From positions 13,137,174-13,201,173 of the forward strand of contig NC_052403.1 in assembly GCF_009389715.1 (NCBI RefSeq): a DNA stretch of 64,000 nucleotides. Reading direction: 5' to 3'. The notes under the pieces were generated by a model. The model searched no databases. It worked only from the letters and a program-made list of their open reading frames with translations, and was not told the origin of the DNA. The translations under genes and the position numbers were made by a program. Origin of the DNA: Phoenix dactylifera (lineage: Eukaryota; Streptophyta; Magnoliopsida; Arecales; Arecaceae). Shown here piece after piece: positions 10,601 through 23,696 of this stretch; position 1 is the stretch's first letter; every line of letters begins with the position of its first letter.

Positions 10601-13600
10601 TGTACATGTTAAAAGATTTCTATCATGCAATTTTTTTACTTTTACAGCCATAGTGTCTCACGAGGAGTCTTCTTGGAATCCTAACCAAGAAGGCTAATAT
10701 CAGCCAATCACAACCACTATGATCAGAATCTGATCTCTTACATAGCCAACTCCTGCTCTTTGGGCATTGAAATCTCACCAGACACGTAAAGTTGCAACAT
10801 CCACAAATTTTCTCAACTCACCACCCCTCCCCCCCCCCCCCCCCCCCCCCCTCCAACCCCCACCCCACCCCAAAAAAAAGTTCCCTGACTGAATACAGTG
10901 ATAAATGATTGATAAGAATATAAAGAGCATTTTGGATGGAGATGTTGGATGACAATCCCTCAAAGTCATGATCCCATAGCGTGAAAGGATAACAGGTAAT
11001 CAGCTTCATTGGTCTACCTGTTGGTATCATGGTTTAGTGAATGACACAAGGCATGTGTTTGAAGAAATTTTCATAAAGCAAAAATATCCAGTTACATCTT
11101 TACTTTTACATAGTATAGCAGAACTCCTTGGCCCAAAGAGATGATCGAAGGAGAGTGAGCCGCTGGGCTCGATGACGCGGCAACAGTCAGTTGAGGATTC
11201 CATATGATTTGGGAGGTTCTAGATATTTCACAAGATGAGTTGTGTAACACTTTGGCCCCAATATACACATAAGGTTGAGAATAAATTTGATTGCATCTCT
11301 CTCCAAGCATGCATAAAACTACAAAAGGTGAAATACGGTAAATAACAATTCATGCTATATGATAGGGAAATTATTGGCACGAATGACGAACCCTAGATGA
11401 ACAACCAAAATTTTGGTTGCATTGTTGCAAATTGAATGTTGCATCCAGACAAAAAATATAGATTCAATACAAATATTGGACCTAAGGTGACATAAGTTAC
11501 TGAGTAACTGGATCATGTTTTGGACCAAGTCCTTAACAAAGAAGTGGTTCAGATCAGTCAGGCCACCTAGATTACCTCCAAACTTGCTCCTTACTCGTGT
11601 GGAGATCAGATGACCTATTAAGAGATAAAAATATCACATTACATTCTTTTCTCTTCCATCACCTCTACATGTTTAAATATTGCTTTTAATGGCCTCTAAA
11701 GTCATAATGATGAAAAAAAATCAAGCCACATTTCTGTTAAGCTCTCCATAACTCCAACCCCGAGCAGCCTCCGCTTTGATCATATTTTTATAATTGTCAC
11801 TACTTTTCCACGGGCTGACCACATGCATTGCACATGCGACTGCTAGTGCTAAATAATGATTTCAAAAGTAGGTGATTATCCAAGAATGCTTGGACATTTG
11901 GAGAGAGCTGCCCCCCCCCCCCCCCCCGAGGTTCGTTGCGGAGAGAGCCCGATGCCAGGCAGCTGACATCCTTCAGGCACATCTAACGAACATACCCTTG
12001 ACAACTCGAGATACTTGGGGCTCCCCTTCTGCTCGTGGAACGTCTCGCACGGTGTTATTCATCTGGGATCCCTCACCTCCGAGTTTCCTTAAGATAAATT
12101 TCGACGGATGTGTACTGGATAGCGGGAGCAGGAGAGCAGCCGGCTTCATCATCAAAGGTCTGGACTCTAGGGTGATTGCAGCTGAGGGCTGCCAGATCTT
12201 CAACATCTCAGTTTCCGGAGCAGAACTGCGAGCAGCTTGGACTGGCGTGTGCTATGCGTGCCGCGAACTGTGAGCCTGTGCTATCATGCTCGAGCGAGAT
12301 TCGGCTACAGTTATTGATTGGATTCAGCAGGGTGTGGATGAGGTGGACGAGCACCACCCGCTGCTCAGGGATATCCAGGCTATGATCAGTGGTGGGATGG
12401 CACCGCAAGCAAAGCACGTGTATCATGAGGTCAACGGGGCAGTAGATTGGGTAGTCTCGTATATGGCTAACCATTTTGGGAAGACTCTATGGCTAGGGGA
12501 GAGGGGATTACCTGGTGCACTTCGGGACTTGTTATTTTTTAACTTTTTTGGGTGTATTTGTATCCGATTTGTATGAGACATCCACTTCAACAAAAGAAAA
12601 GTAGGTGATTAAAATGGAATATCTAATTATGCAACGTGGCTTCCTCCTCACTATGGAAATGTAATATTTCATTTATGATCTTTAACTTGGCAAAGATAAT
12701 GGACCCCAAAAAAGATGCTTATAAAAACCATTTGGACAATTAGATTCGCTACACATAAAACAACTTAATGTGATGAATATCATTCTCTACGGTCCAAGTC
12801 CATTATAAGCCTAGAAGGCATAAGATCAAACTCAAATCATCTCATGATCATCAAAACGAAATAAGCTAAAATCATTACCCAAATCAAAATGCAAGAAATC
12901 TATCTCTTGCATTATGTTAAAATGTAAAGGCAAAGACTACACAAGCTTATAAATTTCAAAGAAAACATAATCTGGATTTCAGCGATAGATAGCTATACAG
13001 TACCTAAGTGAACCGAATAACAGATTACCTCTCATGGTGGCAGCATTCAGCTAACGCAGCATCAAAATTTCGGCAAAGTAAGTTGTAAGAGTTCTGGCCA
13101 AAAGGTTGGCAATTATTATCCCAAAAATAACAGGAAGTAGTCCATAGCTACAACAAGAATGGGCTCATACCTGCAGGGAAACTAACTTACTGTTGAGCTG
13201 AATTTTCCCAGCAAGTTGAAGGAATTTCATCACCCCATATGGTGTTTCATTACTAAGACCAATATATCTGATCTACAAGCGTGATTTCTTGTCAAATAAA
13301 ACTAGATGTATTCTTAAAATAATCTGGCAACCAATGTCCAACCATGCTTGCACACCTTACCAGCATCAACAGCTTTTCCAAGAGCACCAAGCTGCTCCTC
13401 TATACCCACAGATGCATACTGTCGACTTGGATCATATTCAGTTTCTCCAAACATTGGAACATAACTGGAAATACAGTGGAAAGCCTCAGAAACAAGATAA
13501 CAGAAAGAAGTTCCCTATTGGATAAATTATATTCATCTGAATCAGCAATTACTCTGCAGATTTGCCAAATAGGAAAAGAACTTATTCATGCATACCGGTC

Positions 13601-16600
13601 AGGCCAATGTATCTGATACAGGTCAATGTAATCTGTGCTCAGTCTCAACAAACTGCATCAAGTCAAAAGAAAAGAAGAACAATAACTTTTGGGTTAAATC
13701 TTGTACAGAAATTAATCTCTCAGCATCTGACAGTAGATCTTTCTTCAGATACACTTTTATATCCATATACAAACAATTTCTGTACACAACAGTTATGTTG
13801 GGAATAGTAGAAATATACTACTGAAACCTGTGCCATGAAAGATTTATCAATATCTAAACAATCAAACAACAAGCAAGAAACTAATTGATTTCATTCTGAT
13901 GTAGCAATTACTTATACAATTCCATAGCAAAGACTTGGACTTTTTCTATTATAGCATCCAGTTGCAGTAGACCCGCACTACATTTTTTCATTTCATGTTT
14001 GTTCGCAGTGAACTACTTCAGTTTTTTTTGTTAATTTTTTAAACCAAAATCTTGTTATTTTGGGGCTTTGTGCTTCAATTTTTCACTATGGTTCATAACC
14101 GTGCTTTAGAGATGACTAAAAGAGCATCAAGGCTCTGTCGCTGCGGTGTCTGGGGAGGGTCAGATGTATGCAGCTTTAATCCCTTGTGCGGAGAGGCTAT
14201 TTTCATATTTTAAACCCATGACACCCAGGTCACCATGTCTTCGTGCTTGAAAGATAGATACATTCCCAAAAACCAAATTGAGTTCTTCCCTCCTTGCCTA
14301 GACTCATCACTGAAATAGGGAACTTTGGAAGGGTTGCTTTTTCTGTCAGCTGAGCTAAAAGTTTGCCATCAATAAAAGACATCTCCTTGCCACCTACCAG
14401 CTTTCCAAATTTCAAGCTAAGCCCCTCTTGCCCGTAGTTTCCTTAATCAAGGATTTAGCGTTAATTCGGAGGATATATGTCAAGCAGAGATCCAGCACAA
14501 AACAGTATTAAATTTGAATCAATCAAAATTCAGAAAAAAAGGAGCAGTTTTACGTTGATGTATAATAGCCAATAACATGTATTTGGGACAAGGTTTGTTA
14601 AATGGCTAGTATTAGCAAACTACTTGAAGATTTGATGGGTGAGGTTGCCCAGTAAATGTTAAAGACTAAAGGTTTAGACATTTAGTGCTGGTTTGGAATA
14701 GAAACTGAAATGACCACCTGACTCTAGAGAGGAAAGGAAACAAAAAAAAGGTTGAACTGAATAAACAGAATTTAGTCTTGAGTCGAAATTGATGATTGAG
14801 AGATGTTTATTTCAATTTTAGTATCGAAGCTTCATAATACAAAAATGAAGGCAGACAGGCAAGGAACTCCAAATAACATTGTGATAAAGTTTTGACAATG
14901 ATGCTTCTGCTTTGTTGCCAGTGAATCTCTATTTCATAGGATATATCATCAGAAAGGCAAAAACTGACATACAAATAAAAAATGTAAGATTCCAATTATA
15001 TCATGTGTAAAATCTTCAGCAAAAATATATACTTCGAACATGTAATAAACAAAATTTTCTTACTAGATGTATGCCCTGGAATATATAACTATACTACCAG
15101 CCCTGGTCCAGAAATGTCAATGCTAGCCACTCATATTGGAAAGAATGACTGAAGGCACATAAGACTACAGCGTCAGTCAATTATTAAATGAAAAAACCTT
15201 GATTTATTGATGCTTAAGGAAGGATCCTAGAAAAACATTTCATCAATTAGGATTGTAGAAATATTATTACCAAAAGTGGGCATGGAACATGGCCACAAAA
15301 AAAATACAAACCCAACAATGTTTATGCAGACTTTACAGATAAGTCATCATGCTGATTTTTACAGGAGACTTTACAATCATGTAGCCAAGAAAAGTTTAAC
15401 GGGAATAGGAGGCCACTCATAGCCCTTTATGAAAAGGCCCAAGGATTCGCAGGTGAAACTAAATTATCTTGTTCCAAATAATAAGTTAAGCATTGGTGTT
15501 AATTTACATGTTGTGCTGATGACCTTAACTAGCACCTAGTATATTTCCATAGCTATGAGGTCAATGTAAACAAACAGAATGCACAACTTCAACATCCAAT
15601 ACAGCATAAAAGGGGAGGTTCAATTTATTCGACCCTTAACTTACATTTCAAAAGCCAGCATATGCAAATTATCAAGTCTAGCTGACGGTAAAGGTATAGG
15701 AAGGTGATATAAGTACCACTAATAGCCTAGGACAACCTATCTCTTCTATAATTTTAATGGTGATTCAACAATCAAAATGGCTGAGCAACAGAGTAGAAAT
15801 GTTTTCACATATGATTAATAATTAATGCCATCACCAAAAGGAAAACCTCCACTAAAGAGCATCGACTCTTGTCTCCCTGTATCACCTTTAAGAGTCCCTC
15901 AGACTTATCATATACTTGACAACTGATGCAGTTATAGAGCTCACACGGCAACATGAATACAGATGCCAAAAATAGTAAGATCCTGAAATCCTAAACAAAG
16001 TGATGCTAATGTGTATTTCTGTGTATCCTTAGCATTGTGTTTTGGGATGGTATCTTTATTAGGTTCATCTTACAATATGTGCTGCGAAGATAATCACAAA
16101 TCTTTATTTATCCAAGAGAATCTTCTCTCTTTGTCTAGATTCTTTCCTTATCCAAGAGAATCTTCAATAGTTGCTCTATGGTTGAATAACCCTAAACTAC
16201 ATAACCTCTCAATTAGATTTCTCCTTGCACTGATTGGTATTTCAAATTTGGATAGGTGGTTCGTGCATCATTTGATACTTTGATAAGAAACTGGCAACCA
16301 ATTCACAGAGGGCCAACTTCAGGTAGAGAAATGGTCCTAAAACTGTTCCCCAAATTTAGACTGCACCTTGTTCATCTTGATAAACCCATACAGAGGGGAT
16401 AAGGCTTGCAAGTTAAGGTATCTATGATATGTATACGAGTGTAGCTTGAAGGTTAACATAGTAATTAACAAACTGTTTTCTAGTTTAACCAACTTGCCAA
16501 AAGGAAGACAAAAACTTGGCCATAAAATCATTAAGTGTTAATTTAAGAGGTTCGGGCATGTCAAACACAGCTAAATCAATTTGCCCAATTGAATGGCATC

Positions 16601-19600
16601 CTGTTTAACTATCACCTCTCCAAGACAATAATCATATGTCAAATATTGTTGTCAAACATCCACTTTAGACTCTGTAATATGGTTGGAACTATTTGTTGAA
16701 TCATAGTACTGAGGAATCCTTCAAGTCGAGCAGGCTATAAGCCAACGAAGGTTAAGGCACAACAGGTTGGACCTCATTCAGGTCGTCTGGCTAGGTCCAA
16801 TCTGCCAGGCTCAAGATTATTCTAGACAATATAGGTCAGTATGTCCCAACCTTGGCTTGTCTAGGGCCATAACCAACCTAAAAAAATAATGAGGTGCACA
16901 TACGTATAAGCTTTACAAAGTGCATGCATGCATCCATACACCCACAAAAACATGAATTGGTTAGTTATGGGCTCGGTCATTTAAAATAGCATCAGGTATG
17001 GCTTGGGCTGGTTTTGAGTTCCATGGCCAACGAGTATCGAACCTAGCCTTGGGTAGCTAGACCAGGCTTGCCCACTGAGATCCCTTATAGGAATGTCAGC
17101 TTGCAAGATGATAGTTATTTCAATTCCTCTACTGGTCAAAAAGGTCAGTGAAAGGATCTCTTCAAGGGTGGGAGAAGATTTCTTTTGATGCTCTCAATTT
17201 AAAAACAAAAGGTAAAAAAAAAAAAAAAAATTAGTATTGATATAAATCCAAGTATTGGTAGTAGCAAGTTAAACTACACCTTTCCAGCAATCTAGTGACC
17301 AATTCTCAAAAACATACATGCACGTATGCATACATTCACGCACCAATCCAACGAATCAAATCACTGTAAAATTGTAACCTACTCTTCCGCTCCCAACCAT
17401 ATGATTTGGCATTTGTAGATAAATAAAAGCAGGTGTCCAATCATAGATATACTTCTTGTGACTACAGAAGGTGCTCAAATATAAAAATGTCAGAAATCAT
17501 TTAATGATTCCAATATACACTTCTAATAAACAGAGTTGGACCTAATGATAAATCTCGAACCTGTTATTAATGGCCTCTAAAATATTATTAGCATCCAAAG
17601 ATTTAGGCCCCCCTCTAATCCAAGTCATCTGGCCAGATGGTCCAGTAACCTGTGGGCAGAGCAATATAGTTACTTCAATAAATGTTGCATCTGGCATAAA
17701 AAATATGTAAGAAAACTACAGGGATATTTAGAAAGTAATAGCATATATTGTATACATCTTGCATTTTAAATGTATAATTTTCTTAGGTAGCATCGTGAAT
17801 AATGGACTGAAATGGAAAACAAGCCATAATTAAACCAAACCACAAGACTTTTTGGGGGACATTTATATGAATAGTCAAGAAATATATTCTTTGTATCTGG
17901 AGTGGTACATCATCAGAGCAAACTCTACTTCTCTTTCATCTTGTCTAATCCGTTTCATATTCCTGCATTCCTGTATACTATTCCTTCATTTTCTATTAAG
18001 ATGGATGGGTCCATGTTCATGATGACTCGATACAACAATTGTTTGGGGAAAAGAGATGGCCACATCATGTTAACAGTCAATGCCTTTGAATAAGGCATAC
18101 ATGATGATCTCAAAGTAACAAACTCCGATCGAAATTATACAAAATACATAATCCTAGATACCTGTGATTTTTAAATAGGACAAGTCAATGATATCCACAA
18201 ACACACAACATAATCCCAGATGGAGGCAATATTCTTGGACTTAGAACTACTTGTCAGGTGATCCTAAAAGAAATATGAACGTAGCATGTAAAAAATGTTT
18301 CTACTTACTGAAGGCATGATAAAGCACTAATGCTTAAAGATTACACTATGCAAGAAGTTCAGGAGGGAAATTAATCCATAAAACATAAACACAAAAACAA
18401 GCCTTATCTATTTGGGCAAGCTTTATGAATTTTCCCTAATGAGGTTGTCTATGTCCTATGCTGCTCATGGCCAAGCCACTTCAAATGGTGATCACCAATT
18501 TGTCCATTTTAGGTTACTCTAAGGTTTCTCTTACACACTCATTTTTAAATCTAGAATTTCTAGCATGTGAAATGGTGATCACCAATTTGTCCATTTTAGG
18601 TTACTCTAAGGTTTCTCTTACACACTCATTTTTAAATCTAGAATTTTTAGCATTACAACTTACCTGCCTCGACATCTTCTTTTCTGCACAACCTATTAAT
18701 TATCTTAAACATAAGCAAGAAACAAAAAAGACAAAGTCTCCAAATACACGTTATAATGCAGATAGCAGCAAAGACGCAAAGCAACATAAATACAAAAAGG
18801 AGAGCTAAAAAAAACAGGCACCTCTTCTTTATGAACAAACATCCAATGAGAAGGCACAAATAAAAATCTCTTCGGTGTCAAAAGATAGGATTTAGTTCAC
18901 AAACTTGGAGAATTATTATTTCTCTATATTGTTGTATAACTTTTCTTACAGTATATTTCTATCTACAGCTTTTTTTAGAAAATATTCTGTGCGTATCAAA
19001 AAAAAATTTATCTATTATATGCTGAAACCAACTATAACAGATTACAGTCATCTGCCATCCATCAATCACCCAGACATATACATCAGTATGCCCAAATTCT
19101 TGTATGCTATGACGCATCACATGTGTCAGAAAAATGAAACACGCAACAAGCTGCATAGCTTGCAGACCAGTTTGTAACTGGCACAACTTTTAGAGTTATC
19201 CAAATGCTAAAAAATTGTGTCCCAATAGTTATTACCAACTGAGAGAGCAGTGGTTATTGGTGTCAAGACTACTATCTTCTGTGGAAAATAAAAGGTCGAA
19301 AATAAGTCACATAGCCTGCTCAAAATGTTGATGGCATACATAGATAAGATTAGCTACCAAAAAGTATGCAGAATCATGTCTGTTATCGGATGAGGATCAG
19401 CTAAGAACCTATCCGCCAAATCATAAACAATTGACATCTAATATAGCATGGCTAGCACATAAATGTTGATGGATAACTACCAATCTGGACCTATCTCTAT
19501 TTCTTTACTGATAATTTAAAGAAATACACAATACCATGTACCAGAATTTGGTTCTCTCAAATCCATTATAGTAGAAGGCATACTGGTAAGCTGACCATTT

Positions 19601-20510
19601 TAGGTATACCTCCAGAAAGAGCAGAAACTTGAACTTTTCCCTCTTAAAACCAATCCTTGTATAGAAAATTTGCAACCAATGGCCCTAGAATAAGGGGAAT
19701 CGCAAGGTCATATTTGTCCATTTCATCAAATATTTCCTTTTTCCCCTCATTCACACCTAACGACAAACAGTACAGCGTCGATTCAAGTAATAACTACAGA
19801 GTACACCAGTTCCGATGCAAAAAAAAAAAAAAATCTATGTCACTTGCAGAAGAACGGGTCTAAAAATAGGAATCTCTCTCCGTGTGTGTCGGTCTATCTC
19901 TCCAAACAAGTTTCCAAATTGGGCCTATAACAGCATTCATTTTCTCTTGTACATCAATTGCATATTTGCATCTTTGTTTCCTTTTCTTAATAATCGCCAA
20001 GCAAATAATTTTGAAAAGCCAACAGCAACTAGTATAAGCATCCACATAAATCATCTCCATCTATCCGCTCATAAAACAAAAGGGAAAACACAGTAAGATA
20101 AAGGCAAACAAGAAAGGACCTTAGTAGCCACAACGACACGGTCGCGCGGTATCTTCCGCTCTCTCATCCAACGACCAAGGTACTTCTCACTCCACCCCTG
20201 AGTAGCTCTTCGCTGAGGCACCGGATACCTTTTCCATAAAAAAAAAAAGGATTTTTTTTTACACAGAGAAAAGATCGAAAGCATCCAAGTTAATAAGAAT
20301 TAAAACAATAAACCAAGAACAGGAAATGTGGGTGAGAGAGTGTGTGAGAGAGAGAGATCAACATCTCAGCGCTGTCGACGAAGTTCACGCCGGCTTCGAA
20401 GGCCTGATCAAGAAGTCGAAAGGACTGCGGTAGTGAGTTCTGCTCCCCAAACGTCATGGTTCCTAAATAAACGAAGAATATTTGTTAGAAGCCAAAATCA
20501 CAGAGGATTT

Positions 20511-20541
<31 letters not shown>

Positions 20542-20596
20542 AGCATAGCCTGGAGACGCTGAGATCGGGAGCGAGGTGGAAGAGAGGGATGGACAT
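7618..20596 (-). CDS. Tas-type aldo-keto reductase, 12 exons, 357 residues
   Basis: Exons on the minus strand: 20539-20596, 20363-20462, 20120-20228, 17561-17649, 13596-13652, 13356-13464, 13171-13272, 13029-13093, 9949-10052, 9785-9849, 8511-8565, 7618-7778. All junctions are GT/AG and the phases close to 1074 bases with TAA at 7618-7620. The protein is a TIM-barrel NADP(H)-dependent oxidoreductase closest to bacterial Tas and its plant homologues. Landmarks: GTMTFGEQN near residue 20, tetrad D49, Y54 (AEMYPVPQ), K89 (VATKV) and H134 (QIHWPDR), GKIRYIGLSNETP, AYSPMAMGILSGKY, and the NADP-binding end (ASAVFGATKEWQL), closing in YPNPCP. Length fits E. coli Tas (about 346). The N-terminus has no evident transit peptide, so a cytosolic enzyme is inferred. 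The substrate is unknown. Exon 1 is the least certain because it is short, but it completes the conserved Gly-Thr-Met junction exactly. Confidence 0.93.
7779..8510 (-). other. Intron 11 of the aldo-keto reductase
   Basis: It has a GT donor at 8510-8509 and an AG acceptor at 7780-7779. It is AT-rich with no repeat or gene recognised. Confidence 0.8.
8726..8893 (-). mobile_element. tRNA-derived SINE in intron 10 of the aldo-keto reductase
   Basis: The minus strand has a B-box-like GGGTTCGAGCC (8801-8811). About 33 bases upstream is an A-box-like AAGCTTATCCCAATGG (8844-8860), the spacing of an internal RNA polymerase III promoter. The A-box segment is duplicated (8865-8880). A 9-base direct repeat, aggttaact, flanks it at 8717-8725 and 8894-8902, as expected of a target-site duplication. 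It has the same orientation as the host gene. The family is not identified. Confidence 0.62.
10829..10851. repeat. Poly-C tract of about 23 bases
   Basis: It is uninterrupted C on the plus strand, hence G in the pre-mRNA of the minus-strand host gene. CCACCCC/CCAACCCC flanks extend the C-rich run. A similar 17-base run lies at 11911-11927. Exact lengths of such runs are unreliable in assemblies. Confidence 0.9.
11872..12600 (+). pseudogene. LINE (L1-type) 3' remnant with an RNase H domain, antisense in intron 8
   Basis: The plus frame from 11872 reads RFVAERARCQAADILQ, then the RNase H-like domain (FLKINFDGCVLDSG, AAGFIIKGLDSRVIAAEGCQI, SGAELRAAWTGVCYA). It meets a stop at 12271-12273 and continues in the same frame with LERDSATVIDWIQ, HPLLRDIQAMISGG, AVDWVVSYMANH and FFGCICIRF to 12576. 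Plant L1 elements carry such a domain after reverse transcriptase; no reverse transcriptase is present here, so the copy is 5'-truncated. The internal stop and a poly-C run inside the frame mark it as dead. A second, more decayed relative is at 59735-60182. Confidence 0.78.
13653..17560 (-). other. Intron 4 of the aldo-keto reductase (3.9 kb)
   Basis: AT-rich and without a recognised gene. Bases 16720-17090 contain GGCTTG/AGGTCC words like the degenerate hAT-type repeats elsewhere in the window. There is an A run near 17215-17230. A short motif, ttatccaagagaatctt, occurs twice near 16108 and 16149. Confidence 0.7.
17650..20119 (-). other. Intron 3 of the aldo-keto reductase (2.5 kb)
   Basis: It holds the 87-bp tandem duplication at 18483-18656. 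Otherwise AT-rich with nothing recognised. Confidence 0.75.
18483..18656. repeat. Near-identical tandem duplication, 87-bp unit, two copies
   Basis: The unit starting aaatggtgatcaccaat at 18483 repeats from 18570. Only about one difference was seen (atttctag versus attttag), so the event looks recent. It contains no exon. Confidence 0.92.
20512..20538. repeat. GA/CT microsatellite forming the start of aldo-keto reductase intron 1
   Basis: On the minus strand exon 1 ends TTCG and the 76-base intron begins GTCTCTCTCT, with the CT run starting inside the splice donor. Confidence 0.9.
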
Positions 20597-23500
20597 TCTC
20601 TCTCCTCTTCTTCTTGTGCAGCAAAAATCGGACATAGATTTGGTCGGGTCTCGACTCTCGAGTTCCGGCTCTGGCTATAGCGATGGGTGGGGGGTGGGGT
20701 TGCGGGCGAGTGAACTCGTCGGGGGTCATTTTTAATTTGACAGGTCCACCGCTGAGTTGGTGGACCAGTCCAATCGGAAAGCAACACGCCTTCTTTTCCT
20801 CCACCCTCAAAAATTTTATCCTATGTATTACATCATATGATTTACTAAAGGAAGTCCACGGAAGTGAATGGTTGTGAAATGCACGACAATATTATGCATA
20901 TCATGTAGGATATTTCATGTTCGACGGTGTTGCTTTCCGATTGGATTGGTCTAGCAACTCAGCAATGGACCTAGTTCATCCAATAATTTTTCAAACGAAC
21001 TCCATATAAAATCTCTATAAAAGTGCTTGTTCGATGCTCTTTTTGAAGTCCCTCATAATTCGTGCAAGATCAACGTATCATTGTTCTTTGGTAACATGAA
21101 ATTAATTTATTCTTTTGTAATACTACATGGTTACAGCTTGTAGTAATGTTATAACGATCATTATAGAGCAAGAAATATTAATTAACATTTACGTTGGTTG
21201 AATAAAATAATTTTTAATAAAAAAATATGCAATACCAAGTGTCATAATTAGATCCTATCAAATGCAAGAGGGAGAGCAAATCTATTATAAGAAAAGAGAA
21301 AAAAAAAAAGTAAAAAAGAGGACGAAGAGGAAAAAAAGACAGAAAGATTTATTCTTTCTCCATTATCGTTCTCTTGGCAATATAGGAGATACAAGATCTA
21401 GCAATCTATTTCATTTTCTCCTCAATAGGCAATAGAAGCTTGATCTAGAATATAGATAGTTGCATATCAATATCCAAGAAGATAAAAGACAAGTTAGCAA
21501 GGTGTAAAACCTTATTGCTATCTCTTACAAGGGTTTTGGGCAATGGTCATGATTGCAAGCTATACCAATGGTCATGGCCGGCATGATATGCCAGTGGTGG
21601 TCAATGAGATGGTCAATCATTGAGGAAGAATAGGGAGAGAGATGAAAAGGGGTAATGTATTTTTCTTATTAGGATTTTAAGGTTTCAATGGCCTTACTAG
21701 GAATTGTATTTTAAAGCTAGATATTAACAAAATGTGATAGAAATTTCTTTGGTTTATTATAGTAAGCTAACATTGTGACAAAAACTCTTTTAATATGCCC
21801 AATATTATTAAGCTTGAACAAGAATTTCTTGTGCACTCAATGATGAGTTAAGATGAATGTCAAGTTTATTTATAGACAAACATTAACCTAGATAATGAGC
21901 TTATTTTGACATCAAATATGATTTCTTTATATGGAATGGTTGATACCTATGTTGGAATTTTCAATGGTCATATAGGTTGGTAAAATAGGTCTAGGCTTTG
22001 AAATGTGAGTGAGAGGACTCAAGTCTGAAAGCAAAAGTGATAAATTTCTATTGTGTAAAAATTGGCTGAAATTATTCTGCAAAAAAATCATGTCGACAAG
22101 TTTCTAACATATGACACAAGATAAGAAATCAAAAATGAGAGATAGTAAATTAATAAAGTAAATTACAAGCACTTCACTTTAATGACCTAGGGAATTATAG
22201 AACCTGCCAAATCCTAAATTTTAGCCAAGTTCATTTTACAGCTTCCAATCAAATAGTATATAAAATAGAGAAAAAAAGATTAAGGTTAACTAATGGTGCA
22301 ACATGATATCCCATATATAGAAAATTATTGCTGAATTAGAATACAGAAGCATTAGTCACTAACCATAAAATCTAAAACAAAGCGCAAAACAGGTATCCGA
22401 GAAGTTAGTAGCATCTCTTGATTACGTTTTTATCAAGGTTGCTTAACAATTAGTAGCATCCTTACAGAAAAAGTAATCATTGCTATTAAACCACTCCATC
22501 TTTTAACTATAATTTTTTCTAGAATAAATCAATGATTGTATAATTGTGTGTTTGAGTCATCATAATGAAAAGTGAATAATAGTAGCATTTTTTTGATACT
22601 AGAACTACCCATACTTATAGTATAATTTTTAGATTAGTTTGCCTAAATACTAATAAAAAATATCAATATGATAAAAATAATTTATCGTATAAATAGTTGA
22701 AAAGTCAAATAATCATCAGTAGTCATACAATATACGGATGGTCATGATTGTGAGACTATTGTAGGATTAGATCTCCTCAGTTCTACCTCAAATTGGAAAG
22801 TCCTCAAATCCATGTTTAATGTCATATATCATCCATATAAACTTCATATAGACTATTATATATTAGTTGGGTTACTTTTTAAGTTTAAATATATAATAGC
22901 TATTGCTCATATTTAAAAAATCCTTTTTGGGTTATCCACATGAGAAGTATATGGAAAAATACTAGTTTCCATAAGTAAAAGCATGACGATGATGCAGAAG
23001 AAACTTTTTGCACCCATAAAACCTGACAAGGGCAACATTGGCATCTGGTGAATTTTACGCAATGGGCGATATTCAGGCTGCATTGGCACAGGCATAAGGA
23101 CAGAAAATATCCTGCCATAATCAAGGCTTCAATGTTAATGCTGATAGATTTCTATAATACAAAATTGAGCTATATCATCCGATCCTAAAATGTAAGATGT
23201 TCAAACTAAATAGAATCAAATATGCAAAGTTCCTATATATTCACATAAAGAACTTGGTATGTAAAGCTTAAAAATTTAAGCAGATCGTGAAACACAAAAA
23301 AAAGAAGAGATAAATTGAATGCAACTTCAAGTCAATCACTTTTATTGCAAATAATTAAGGATAGCTAAAAGGGTGGTTTCAGAACTTTGTGGGTGAGCTT
23401 AAATTATAAAATGAAAAATTACAAAGCATTCTTATGGTTCTGAATGATATTTCGCCAGTTTCATGTTTGTGTCCTAAAGTAAATGACTTACATCACAGCA

Positions 23501-23696
23501 GCCACCGGTTCTCACCATGGAGTAAATCAAATCAATAATCTTTATTTATATAGATGAAACTGGGTGCAGTGCCTCTCTCAGATGGAGGGGGAAAATTGCT
23601 ATTTAAGCAATAGACCAAGCAATGCACATTCACTTCTAAATGGTTGCCTCGTTCAACACCTGGCAAGCAACCAAATTCTGGTTTATGTTAGAAACC
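20597..23696. other. Intergenic: aldo-keto reductase promoter side and remodeller 3' side
   Basis: No gene recognised. The reductase's 5' untranslated region and promoter must lie in 20597 upward; bases 20600-20720 are GC-rich and I saw no convincing TATA box, so the promoter may be TATA-less. The SNF2 gene's 3' untranslated region must lie just below 23697. The AT-rich middle (21000-23400) shows only A-rich runs, for example 21297-21340. Confidence 0.6.

Larger units (their letters stand above)
10053..13028 (-). other. Intron 8 of the aldo-keto reductase (about 3.0 kb)
   Basis: It contains a C run at 10829-10851, a second at 11911-11927, and an antisense LINE remnant (11872-12600). The rest is AT-rich with nothing recognised. 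Confidence 0.8.

Noticed and set aside
19600..19640. A possible aldo-keto reductase exon reading VSALSGG on the minus strand
   Set aside because: It resembles the expected VTGPSGQ but lacks the right acceptor phase; the segment at 17561-17649 joins exon 3 exactly and carries the whole conserved block.
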